DNA of 7,065 bases from QHWK01 sp035315685 (GTDB taxonomy: Bacteria; Acidobacteriota; Vicinamibacteria; Vicinamibacterales; CAVVIG01), in contig DATFXR010000346.1 of the NCBI GenBank assembly GCA_035315685.1, positions 1 to 7,065 on the forward strand. The letters are read 5' to 3'. Positions 1 through 5,934 of the stretch are shown here, piece by piece (within the stretch, counting starts at the first letter, position 1; each line of letters starts with the position of its first letter). Below the pieces are notes generated by a model. The model worked only from the letters and a program-made list of their open reading frames with translations, was not told the origin of the DNA and did not search any database. The position numbers and the translations under genes were made by a program.

Positions 1-1029
1 GCAGATCCGGGCGCGGATGTCGGCGGAGTTCTCGCCGATGCCCGCCGTGAACACGAGGCCGTCGATCCCGTGCAGCGTGCTCGCGAGCGCGCCGATCTCC
101 TTGGCCGCGCGATAGACGAAGTAGTCGACCGCCAGCCGCGCCTGCGGCTCACTGCTCGCGAGCAGCACGCGCATGTCGTTGCTGATACCGGAAATCCCGA
201 GCAGACCCGATTTCTTGTAGAGCACGGTCTCGACGTCCGTGGCAGACAGGCCGAGGTTCTGGAAGAGGTAGAGAATGACGCCGGGATCGACCGCGCCGGG
301 CCTGGTTCCCATGCAGAGGCCGTCGAGCGCCGTGAATCCGAAGCTGCTGTCGATGCTCGCGCCGTCGTTGAGCGCGCACAGGCTCGCGCCGCTGCCGAGA
401 TGCGCGACGATCACACGCCCCCTGGCGATCTCGGGCGCGACCTGCGGCAGAACCGAGGCGACATACTCGTAGGAGAGACCGTGAAAGCCGTAACGCTGCA
501 CGCCGGTATTGCGGATGTCTGCCGGCAGCGGGATCACATCGGCCACCGCGTGATGGCCGCGATGAAAGCTCGTGTCGAAGCAGGCGACCTGGGGCACGCC
601 CGGAAGCCGGTGTGACACCGCCTCAATCGCCGCGAGGTTGTGCGGCTGATGAAGAGGCGCGAGCGGCACCAGCTGCCGCAATTCCTCCATCACCGTCGGC
701 GTGACGACGGCAGGCGCAGCGTAGCGGGCGCCTCCATGCACGACGCGGTGCCCGACCCCCAGCACGCGCGCGCCTTCGAAGCGGCCGCGCAACCAGTTCG
801 CCAGCGCCTCGAGCGCAGAGGGCCCGTCGCGCACCGCCACGTCCAGTTGCCGATCGTCCACCTTCTCGCCGCCCTCGTCCTTCGCCGAAAACCGCGGGGA
901 CGTGCCGATGCCTTCGATCTGGCCTCGGACATCCGGCTGCCACGCCCCGCGGTCCACGCACCGGTAGACACAGAACTTCAGGCTCGACGAGCCGGCATTG
1001 AGCACGAGTACGACGCCGTGATCAGCCAT
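1..1029 (-). CDS. ackA: Acetate kinase, C-terminus cut by window edge
   Basis: Cytoplasmic acetate kinase, interconverting acetyl phosphate + ADP and acetate + ATP. The frame starts at ATG 1027-1029 and stays open to base 1, giving 343 codons of a family usually near 400 residues; the last 55 or so, including the C-terminal Mg-binding glutamate region, lie outside. Visible signatures in order: VLVLNAGSSSLKF at residues 7-19, GHRVVHGG (catalytic Arg), APLHQPHN, FDTSFH (catalytic Asp), YGFHGLSYEYV, AHLGSGASL, MGTRPGAVDPG (catalytic Arg) and FTAGIGEN near the break. Two family positions vary: HGTSH reads HGLSY and LGNG reads LGSG. I recall both as natural variants of other AckA proteins, so activity is expected. 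It begins 9 bases after the pta stop with no strong Shine-Dalgarno, suggesting translational coupling as the last visible gene of the operon. The identification is firm. Confidence 0.95.
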   Translation of the reverse strand, partial: MADHGVVLVLNAGSSSLKFCVYRCVDRGAWQPDVRGQIEGIGTSPRFSAKDEGGEKVDDRQLDVAVRDGPSALEALANWLRGRFEGARVLGVGHRVVHGGARYAAPAVVTPTVMEELRQLVPLAPLHQPHNLAAIEAVSHRLPGVPQVACFDTSFHRGHHAVADVIPLPADIRNTGVQRYGFHGLSYEYVASVLPQVAPEIARGRVIVAHLGSGASLCALNDGASIDSSFGFTALDGLCMGTRPGAVDPGVILYLFQNLGLSATDVETVLYKKSGLLGISGISNDMRVLLASSEPQARLAVDYFVYRAAKEIGALASTLHGIDGLVFTAGIGENSADIRARIC

Positions 1030-1038
1030 GGCGAATGC

Positions 1039-1983
1039 CTACGTGACCACTTGAAGGGATTGCCGCCGGGCGCGCGCCGCCATCACCGCGACCGCGCAAC
1101 TGGCGATTCGCGATCGAACGCTGTCGGCGCGGCTCGTCAGAATGACTGGAACGCGTGCGCCGACCACCAGCCCGGCGCTGTCGGCGTTGGCCAGGAAGCT
1201 GAGCTGCTTCGCGAGAATGTTTCCCGCTTCGAGATCCGGAACGAGCAGGATATCGGGATCGCCGGCTACCTCTGACGTGATGCCCTTGATTCGGGCCGCC
1301 TCGCTGCTGATCGCATTGTCGAACGCCAGCGGGCCGTCGACGATCGCGCCCTTGATCTGTCCGCGTTCCGCCATCTTGCACAGGCAGGCGGCGTCGATCG
1401 TCGCCGGCATCTTGGAGTTGATCGTCTCGACCGCGGCGAGGATCGCCACCTTCGGACGCTTCATCCCGAGCGACACGACCAGGTCGATCGCGTTCTGGCA
1501 GATGTCGACCTTGTCCTCGAGCGTCGGCGCGATGTTGATCGCCGCGTCGGTCACGACGAGCACCTTGTGATAGGTCGGCACATCCATGATGAACACATGG
1601 CTGACGCGGCGCCCCGTGCGCAGACCGGTCTCCTTCGCGACGACCGCGCCGAGGAGCTCGTCGCTGTGGAGGCTGCCCTTCATGAGGATTTCCGCCTCGC
1701 CCTGACGCACCAGCTCGACGGCCTTCGCGGCCGACCCATGGCTGTGCGGCGCATCGACGATTCGCGTGCGTCCCAGATCGATCCCGCCCTGCGCCGCGAC
1801 CTCCTGAATGCGGGCCGTCGGGCCGACGAGGATCGGGATGATCAGTCCCTGTTTGCCCGCGTCGATCGCCGCCGCCAGCGCGGTCTCTTCGCACGGATGC
1901 GCCACCGCGGTCCGGGTCGGCTCGAAGCTCTGGCACCGCGCCAGCAGCTGTTCGTACTTTCCGGTTCCGGTTTCTCTGGTCAT
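1039..1983 (-). CDS. pta: Phosphate acetyltransferase (short Pta/Ptb type)
   Basis: Predicted to transfer the acyl group of acetyl-CoA to phosphate, giving acetyl phosphate and CoA for the acetate kinase encoded next. The product has 314 residues, the length of the short single-domain PTA_PTB family, without the N-terminal regulatory domains of long enterobacterial Pta. Visible landmarks: AHPCEETALAAAIDAG at residues 28-43, IIPILVGP (48-55), ILMKGSLHSDELL (99-111), HVFIMDVPTYHKVLVVTDAA (129-148), INSKMPATIDA (188-198), KGAIVDGPLAFDNAIS (211-226) and VILTSRADS (280-288) near the CoA/phosphate site. The sequence style resembles the Pta half of MaoC-Pta fusions, here stand-alone. Its ATG overlaps the transporter's TGA stop (ATGA), a sign of translational coupling. 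The short family also includes phosphate butyryltransferases, so a longer acyl-CoA substrate is possible; the acetate kinase partner favours acetyl. Confidence 0.92.
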   Translation of the reverse strand: MTRETGTGKYEQLLARCQSFEPTRTAVAHPCEETALAAAIDAGKQGLIIPILVGPTARIQEVAAQGGIDLGRTRIVDAPHSHGSAAKAVELVRQGEAEILMKGSLHSDELLGAVVAKETGLRTGRRVSHVFIMDVPTYHKVLVVTDAAINIAPTLEDKVDICQNAIDLVVSLGMKRPKVAILAAVETINSKMPATIDAACLCKMAERGQIKGAIVDGPLAFDNAISSEAARIKGITSEVAGDPDILLVPDLEAGNILAKQLSFLANADSAGLVVGARVPVILTSRADSVRSRIASCAVAVMAARARRQSLQVVT

Positions 1984-3233
1984 GACACGCTCTCGAACGC
2001 CGCAACCCGTGATCGCGCAGACGGCCCGGTCTCGCGCAGGACGAGGGTCAGCACGATCGCGATTCCGACGCCGTACAAGAGGGGTTCAAATGCTGTCTGG
2101 TAGTGCTCGAGCGACATCGCTGTTGCGCCGCCGCTCACCGTCGTCAGCAGCCAGCCGAACACCGGACCGAGCAGCGCGCTGAACGTGAAATTCAGGAAGT
2201 TGACGACGCCGGTCGCCGTGCCGCTCAGATGCGGCGGATTGGCCTCCTTGATCACCGTGTATGGCAGCATCGCGGCGCCGCTGGCGAGCCCCGCGATCAT
2301 GCCGACGACGTACGGTGGGAACACGGCCGGTCGGCCGTAGAGCATCCACGCCAGGCACGCGAGCAGGACGACGGCGCCGGCCATGATCACCGGCTTGCGC
2401 CGGCCGAGGCGATCCGACACGAGCCCGAGCAGCGGACAGCCGATGATCCAGCCGAGCGGAACCGACGCCGACCGCAGGACCGCAGACGCGTAGTCCACGC
2501 CGCGCGCCTCCTGCAGGTACCGCACGCCCCACGTCATGTCGAAGATGGTCGTGGGGATGAAGAGGAGTCCCGCGATGATGCCGCACAGAATCGACTGCGG
2601 GTTGCGAAACACCTGGCCCAGCGCCGCTACGGCTTCCTGCAGCCAGTTCTCGCGGGAATCGGCCTGCTGCGAGCCGGGCAGCATGAAGAACAGGAGCGCG
2701 CTGATCGCAAGGCCGAGAATTCCCATGCCGAGCCAGAACGCGCTCCAGGCGACGCCGGCGGCAATCATCGGGCCGACGGCGAACTGCCCTGCCGACCCGC
2801 CCGCCATCCCGAACATCTGCGTCGCACCGATCAGGGTCGCCGCGCGCGACGCCGGGAAGTTCGTCGTCGCGATATACGCAGCGCCGACGAGCGCGAAGAC
2901 GCCGCCCGCACCCTGCAGCAGCCGTCCCAGGCTCGCCGCGTTCGTGTTGCCCGACGCAAAGAGCAGCGCGCCGACACCGACTGTGGCCGCGCCGATCGGC
3001 ACGACGCGGCCAGGCCCGAACCGATCCATCGCCACGCCCGCCACGAGACTGAACGGCGAGTAGCCGTAGTAGAACAGGCCCGCCATCGACGCGACGCCGG
3101 CGGCGCCGAGCCCGAACGCCGTCGACAGCTGAGGCATCATCACCGCAGGCGCCGATCGCAGCGTGTACTGGTAGAAGTAGTACACGGCGGTGATCAGCCA
3201 CGCGATGACCGCTGTGCTGGTGTCGCGACGCAT
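1980..3233 (-). CDS. MFS transporter, substrate unknown
   Basis: Inner-membrane permease of the major facilitator superfamily, 417 residues with about 12 hydrophobic segments, the usual size. The cytoplasmic loop 2-3 motif is seen as GVAMDRFGPGR (residues 66-76), and its second-half counterpart as GLVSDRLGRRKP (270-281). Segment 4 contains GRLLQGAGG (103-111). A short hydrophilic loop around residues 187-212 separates the two halves. The N-terminus YFYQYTLRSAPAVMMPQL resembles sugar-phosphate/organic-anion permease-like MFS proteins, but I cannot assign a substrate from sequence. The start is supported by AGGAG at 3239-3243, five bases before ATG 3231-3233. It sits 30 bases after the serine dehydratase gene and overlaps pta by four bases, so its cargo is probably linked to serine degradation: serine, pyruvate or acetate are all possible. 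Family assignment is secure; substrate is inference from context. Confidence 0.9.
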   Translation of the reverse strand: MRRDTSTAVIAWLITAVYYFYQYTLRSAPAVMMPQLSTAFGLGAAGVASMAGLFYYGYSPFSLVAGVAMDRFGPGRVVPIGAATVGVGALLFASGNTNAASLGRLLQGAGGVFALVGAAYIATTNFPASRAATLIGATQMFGMAGGSAGQFAVGPMIAAGVAWSAFWLGMGILGLAISALLFFMLPGSQQADSRENWLQEAVAALGQVFRNPQSILCGIIAGLLFIPTTIFDMTWGVRYLQEARGVDYASAVLRSASVPLGWIIGCPLLGLVSDRLGRRKPVIMAGAVVLLACLAWMLYGRPAVFPPYVVGMIAGLASGAAMLPYTVIKEANPPHLSGTATGVVNFLNFTFSALLGPVFGWLLTTVSGGATAMSLEHYQTAFEPLLYGVGIAIVLTLVLRETGPSARSRVAAFESVS

Positions 3234-3263
3234 CCGGTCTCCTGGTCTCCGCGCGGCAGAGCC

Positions 3264-4871
3264 CTAACAGAGCACGACAGACACCGCCAGGCCGCCTTCC
3301 GAGGTTTCCTTGTACTTGGCGTTCATCTCCTTCGCGGTGAGGGCCATCGCGTCCACCGTCGTGTCGAAGTCCACGCGGCGGTTCGCCGGGATCTCGTTGC
3401 TCGCGATCATGAAGCCCGTCCAGGACTTCACGGCGCCGAACGCGCACCGCTCGATGCAGGGGATCTGCACGTAGCCGGCGACCGGATCGCAGGTCATGCC
3501 GAGGTGATGCTCCAGCGACGACTCGGCGGCGTTCGCCACGACCTGGTGGTTGAAGTCGTGCGCCTGCGCGAGGAACGCCGCGCCCATCGCCGACGCGACG
3601 CCGATCTCCGCCTGGCAGCCGCCCTCCGCTCCGGACAGCGTGGCGTTGTGCTTGCACAGGTAGCCGACCGCCGCGGCGGCGAGCATCCCTTCACGGATTT
3701 TTTCCTGCGGCAGCTTGCGGCCGCCTTCGCCGACGGCGTACACCAGCGCCGGCATGACGCCGGCGGAGCCGCCGGTGGGCGCGGTCACCACCAGATGGCC
3801 TCGCGCGTTCTCTTCCGATCCCGCCAGCGCGTACGCGGACACGACGCCGAGCCCGCGCTGCCTCTCGTACTTGTCGTCCATCGCGCGGGCATACACGTCG
3901 CCCGCTTTCGTCTTCAGCTTGATCGGGCCAGGCAAGGTCGCGGACGGTGCCTTCAGCCCCGACTTGACGATGTTGACCATCGCCGTCGTGATCTTGTCGA
4001 TGAACGCGTTGATTTCCGCCTCGCTCTTGCCGGAGACCGCGACCTCGTTGGCCATGACGACCTGCGAGACAGCCAGCTTGTTGTTCGCCGCGTGCGCCTG
4101 CAGCTCCTTCATCGTGGAGTACGGGTACTTCGGCTGCCCTTTCTTCGGCGGCTCGTATCCTTTCCACTCGATGAAGCCGCCGCCGACCGAGTAGTACTCG
4201 AGCTCGTACAGGACGTCGCCGCCCCCCATCAGCCTGCACGTCATCGTGTTGGGATGCTTGAAGTCCCCCTTCGGCGCGTCGTAGATGATGTCCTTCAGTG
4301 CGACGTTGAAGGTCTTCTCGCCGAGCTTCACGGGGAACGTCTGATCCGGATTCGACACCAGGCTGTCGAGGAACTCCGGTTCGACGGTCGCCGGCTCTTT
4401 GCCGATCACGCCGGCCAGCGCGGCGCGTTCGGTGCCATGACCTTTGCCGGTGGCGCTGAGGCTGCCGTACAGGTGGACCTTGATTCCCGTCGCCCTGGCG
4501 AGTTGATCCGCTGGCAGCTTCGCGCAGCGTTGGTAGAAGTCATACGTAATCCGCATCGGGCCGATGGTGTGCGAGCTCGATGGACCCGGCCCGACCTTGT
4601 AGAACTCCTCGAGCGTGGTCATCACAGGCCCCTTGGCCTTCTTCACGACGTTCAGATCCTCGGACAGCGGCACGGCGGGCTTGGGGGGCGCAGGCGGGGG
4701 CGCGGCGGCGGCCGTCTGTTGCTCGGTGGGCGCCGAACAACCGGTGATGACAGCCATGGCGCCGACGAGCGCGCTGCGCATCATGAAGGCGCGGCGATCG
4801 ATGCCCTGCGGAACCTCCGCTGCGTCCAAGCCGGGCACGTCGACTATCTGATCCTGTTTCACGGATGTCAT
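3264..4871 (-). CDS. sdaA: L-serine ammonia-lyase (Fe-S type) with Tat/lipoprotein-like N-terminus
   Basis: Single-chain iron-sulfur L-serine dehydratase, converting L-serine to pyruvate and ammonia. The product has 535 residues; the enzyme proper (about residue 82 on) matches the usual 450-460. Landmarks: GPGPSSSHTIGPM (94-106) in the N-terminal domain, TAPTGGSAG (363-371), and the three cluster-cysteine contexts GAEGGCQAE (C419), GMTCDPVAG (C461) and IPCIERC (C472, with an extra C476 where Asn is usual). EMNAKYKETSEGGL (515-528) precedes a terminal Cys535, the position that in the Legionella enzyme folds back into the active site. Residues 1-81 are unusual: twin arginines in DRRAFMM (25-31), a hydrophobic run (33-43), lipobox ITGC with C45, then an Ala/Pro-rich linker (48-69). 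This predicts Tat export and lipid anchoring. The frame extends upstream to 4940, but GAGAGG five bases before ATG 4869-4871 fixes this start. Catalytic assignment is firm; export is inferred. Confidence 0.93.
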   Translation of the reverse strand: MTSVKQDQIVDVPGLDAAEVPQGIDRRAFMMRSALVGAMAVITGCSAPTEQQTAAAAPPPAPPKPAVPLSEDLNVVKKAKGPVMTTLEEFYKVGPGPSSSHTIGPMRITYDFYQRCAKLPADQLARATGIKVHLYGSLSATGKGHGTERAALAGVIGKEPATVEPEFLDSLVSNPDQTFPVKLGEKTFNVALKDIIYDAPKGDFKHPNTMTCRLMGGGDVLYELEYYSVGGGFIEWKGYEPPKKGQPKYPYSTMKELQAHAANNKLAVSQVVMANEVAVSGKSEAEINAFIDKITTAMVNIVKSGLKAPSATLPGPIKLKTKAGDVYARAMDDKYERQRGLGVVSAYALAGSEENARGHLVVTAPTGGSAGVMPALVYAVGEGGRKLPQEKIREGMLAAAAVGYLCKHNATLSGAEGGCQAEIGVASAMGAAFLAQAHDFNHQVVANAAESSLEHHLGMTCDPVAGYVQIPCIERCAFGAVKSWTGFMIASNEIPANRRVDFDTTVDAMALTAKEMNAKYKETSEGGLAVSVVLC

Positions 4872-4876
4872 GTCTG

Positions 4877-4882
4877 CCTCTC
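4877..4882 (-). promoter_or_regulatory. Ribosome binding site of the serine dehydratase gene
   Basis: On the minus strand GAGAGG lies five bases before ATG 4869-4871. It decides between this start and an upstream in-frame ATG at 4938-4940, which lies inside a predicted hairpin and has no comparable site. With the chosen start, the twin-arginine motif falls at residues 26-27. Confidence 0.7.
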
Positions 4883-4931
4883 TTCGTTGACCCAGGGATG
4901 CACGAGGCCAACACGGACAGAGCAGGTGCCA

Positions 4932-4958
4932 TGCCCGCACGCTTCAGGCGTTCGGGCA
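4932..4958 (-). other. Leader hairpin ahead of the serine dehydratase gene
   Basis: Two 11-base arms (4932-4942 and 4948-4958) pair at 10 of 11 positions around the five-base loop 4943-4947; the only mismatch is 4938 with 4952. It lies about 60 bases before the start codon. No T-run follows on either strand, so it is not a standard intrinsic terminator. It could be a transcript-stabilising or regulatory leader structure, or a remnant of a small repeat. Function is not assigned. Confidence 0.45.
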
Positions 4959-4998
4959 GTCAGCAACTCGTCGAATCGTGAGGTTTTTGGCGATTTCA

Positions 4999-5023
4999 GG
5001 CACGAGGGTGCCGTTCCGCGGCA
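4999..5023 (-). other. Two overlapping, mutually exclusive small hairpins
   Basis: GGCAC/GTGCC arms (4999-5003 and 5008-5012, four-base loop) and TGCCG/CGGCA arms (5009-5013 and 5019-5023, five-base loop) share bases 5009-5012, so only one can form at a time. They lie in the 252-base gap between the small exported protein gene and the serine dehydratase gene. Such short stems arise by chance in GC-rich DNA, and I see no anti-terminator pattern with a T-run. I found no convincing -35/-10 promoter pair in this gap. Confidence 0.25.
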
Positions 5024-5123
5024 GGCCGCCACTCCATCCGAGCGGAGGGAGGCTCCCAAATGCCGGGCGGAGCGAGCTCGCGGACCTCCGGGTCACGAAC
5101 GGGTGGATGCCGGCTAAACCCCT

Positions 5124-5585
5124 CTATTCGCGCCCTCTTGCGCCGTCGGCTGCGTCCATTCGTGGTTTCAGCTCGGAGAGGTGGGCCTTCGCGAACGTGA
5201 CGTTCGCCGGCGAGGCCACGATGCGATCGCTCTGCGGCAGCCCCTGCGCCACCATCAGTGCCATTCGCAGCGTCGGCACGCCGACGAGGTACTCCTTCGC
5301 GGTCAGGTTGTTCTGCTTCAGGATCGCCATCGCCCTGGGATCGTTCTCGACCTGGGCAAGCTGCTCGGCGGGCGTCATCGTCATCGATTTGCGGATCCGC
5401 TCGGTGTAGTCCGGCAGCGACGCGACGTACTTCGTCATTGCGTCCATCGCCGTGAGCAGCTGATTGGCGCGCGGCATCGTCAGCTGATAGTCGAGGATCT
5501 GTTGACGCCGCTCGGCGGCGGCCCCGGACGGTTGTCCTGCAGTCAGCGTCAGTGAGATGGCGAGCAGGGTCGTGACGCACGGCAT
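5124..5585 (-). CDS. Small exported alpha-helical protein, function unknown
   Basis: The product has 153 residues. Residues 1-24 look like a Sec signal peptide: a short N-region, a hydrophobic core (TLLAISLTLTAG) and a plausible signal peptidase I site after GAAA at 21-24. There is no lipobox cysteine. The mature part appears mostly helical, with PRANQLLTAMDAMTKYVAS (38-56), NDPRAMAILKQNNLTAKEYL (81-100) and ASPANVTFAKAHLSELK (124-140). This pattern resembles small secreted proteins of unknown function that I recall as recurring in Acidobacteriota, where a 'LT.(K/R)EY' turn precedes a helix and 'NPANV.F...H...L' ends the domain; that match is from memory. The start is supported by AAGGAG at 5592-5597, six bases before ATG 5583-5585. 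It lies 252 bases upstream of the serine dehydratase gene on the same strand, so co-transcription is possible but not shown. Confidence 0.72.
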   Translation of the reverse strand: MPCVTTLLAISLTLTAGQPSGAAAERRQQILDYQLTMPRANQLLTAMDAMTKYVASLPDYTERIRKSMTMTPAEQLAQVENDPRAMAILKQNNLTAKEYLVGVPTLRMALMVAQGLPQSDRIVASPANVTFAKAHLSELKPRMDAADGARGRE

Positions 5586-5638
5586 GTCGGTCTCCTTCGC
5601 AGCAGGACGCGCAGGCGACGTGGAGTTGCGAGGCCGCG

Positions 5639-5644
5639 ATCATA
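5639..5644 (-). promoter_or_regulatory. Possible -10 element for the small exported protein gene
   Basis: TATGAT on the minus strand, 53 bases before the start codon, matches the sigma-70 -10 consensus TATAAT at five of six bases. No recognisable -35 hexamer sits 16-18 bases upstream. It is a weak call resting on one hexamer in an otherwise very GC-rich stretch. Confidence 0.25.
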
Positions 5645-5810
5645 ACGCGCCCCCTCTTCATCGGCGTGACCGAAAGAGCGCGACGCGGTCGTACGCACCC
5701 CGCGAAATCTGGCTGGCCACAACGCGGGCGTCGGCGAAAGATCTCTACAACACCTTGTGATCTGCATTGGGGAGACGGCTCGAAACCCGTGCGAGGTTCG
5801 GCCGGTCGCT

Positions 5811-5831
5811 GGCCGCCCCGAAAGGGGGGCC
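5811..5831. repeat. GC-rich hairpin with GAAA tetraloop
   Basis: GGCC (5811-5814), a bulged G (5815) and CCCC (5816-5819) pair with GGGGGGCC (5824-5831) around the loop GAAA (5820-5823): eight G-C pairs with one bulge. An overlapping alternative, CGGCC/GGCCG (5799-5803 and 5811-5815), competes for the left arm. No T-run follows on either strand, so intrinsic termination is not supported. It may be part of a dispersed intergenic repeat together with the next two elements. Confidence 0.5.
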
Positions 5832-5846
5832 TCCGCGGTTTGAAAC

Positions 5847-5873
5847 TTCTCTGCGTGCTCAGCGTTCTCTGCG
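5847..5873. repeat. Three tandem 9-base units (TTCTCTGCG type)
   Basis: Units are TTCTCTGCG (5847-5855), TGCTCAGCG (5856-5864) and TTCTCTGCG (5865-5873); the outer two are identical and the middle one differs at two positions (first F... position equivalents 2 and 6). On the minus strand this reads CGCAGAGAA repeated and translates as the run ENAEHAEK. I recall this Asn-Ala-Glu / Thr-Glu-Asp style repeat as a widely scattered non-coding element in environmental bacteria, often mis-annotated as protein. The tandem structure is directly visible; the family link is from memory. Confidence 0.6.
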
Positions 5874-5891
5874 GTTGCGTTCCCGCCGCTG

Positions 5892-5909
5892 GTCCGGCTG
5901 AAGCCGGAC
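5892..5909. repeat. Perfect 7-bp hairpin of dispersed-repeat type
   Basis: GTCCGGC (5892-5898) and GCCGGAC (5903-5909) flank the loop TGAA. A second short inverted pair, GGACG/CGTCC (5906-5910 and 5914-5918), overlaps its right arm. I recall 'CCGGCTGAAGCCGG' cores as frequent intergenic palindromes in Acidobacteriota, similar in behaviour to REP elements; this needs a genome-wide count. It lies 26 bases beyond the end of the coiled-coil frame and has no T-run. Confidence 0.55.
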
Positions 5910-5934
5910 GCCACGTCCAAACGAGGAGTGTTCT

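Larger units (their letters stand above)
5586..5934. other. Gene-free intergenic region with repeat-like elements
   Basis: About 350 bases with no supportable gene. The right half (5799-5909) contains two GC-rich hairpins and a nine-base tandem repeat, described separately. The left half holds a candidate -10 and the ribosome binding site of the small exported protein. Bases 5740-5765 contain a weak imperfect hairpin (AGATC ... GATCT with an inner ACAA/TTGT pair) of unclear meaning. Short frames across here translate to Arg/Ala/Pro-rich sequence typical of chance frames. Confidence 0.6.

Noticed and set aside
70..1275. Plus-strand frames of 181 and 211 codons opposite acetate kinase
   Set aside because: The minus strand encodes an unmistakable acetate kinase through this DNA; the plus frames have no motif.
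1022..2005. A 327-codon minus-strand frame overlapping pta
   Set aside because: It covers the same DNA as pta in another frame and is Arg/Gly-rich; pta matches its family end to end.
2086..3657. A 523-codon minus-strand frame overlapping the transporter and the end of the dehydratase
   Set aside because: It is out of frame with two well-supported genes, and the translation is Arg-rich without recognisable motifs; a shadow frame.
4872..4940. A 23-residue upstream extension of the serine dehydratase (ATG at 4938-4940)
   Set aside because: No ribosome binding site; the start falls inside a hairpin, while GAGAGG precedes the ATG at 4869-4871. The longer form would also bury the twin-arginine signal further from the N-terminus.
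5047..5057. Palindrome GGGAGGCTCCC as a terminator
   Set aside because: The loop would be a single base and no T-run follows; it cannot form a stable terminator hairpin.
4868..5059. A 63-codon minus-strand frame in the gap before the serine dehydratase
   Set aside because: Low-complexity composition, no ribosome binding site and no family resemblance; it overlaps the dehydratase start by a few bases but gives no sign of being a leader peptide (no serine or other codon run).
2103..5117. A 1004-codon open frame on the plus strand
   Set aside because: It runs antisense to the transporter, serine dehydratase and exported-protein genes. Its translation is dominated by Arg, His, Asp and Ala with no domain, which is typical of the mirror frame of GC-rich genes. 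It lacks a ribosome binding site.
5761..5830. A tRNA-like look (GAGGTTCGGCC near a GC stem)
   Set aside because: No complete cloverleaf: I could not pair an acceptor stem or find an anticodon arm at proper spacing.
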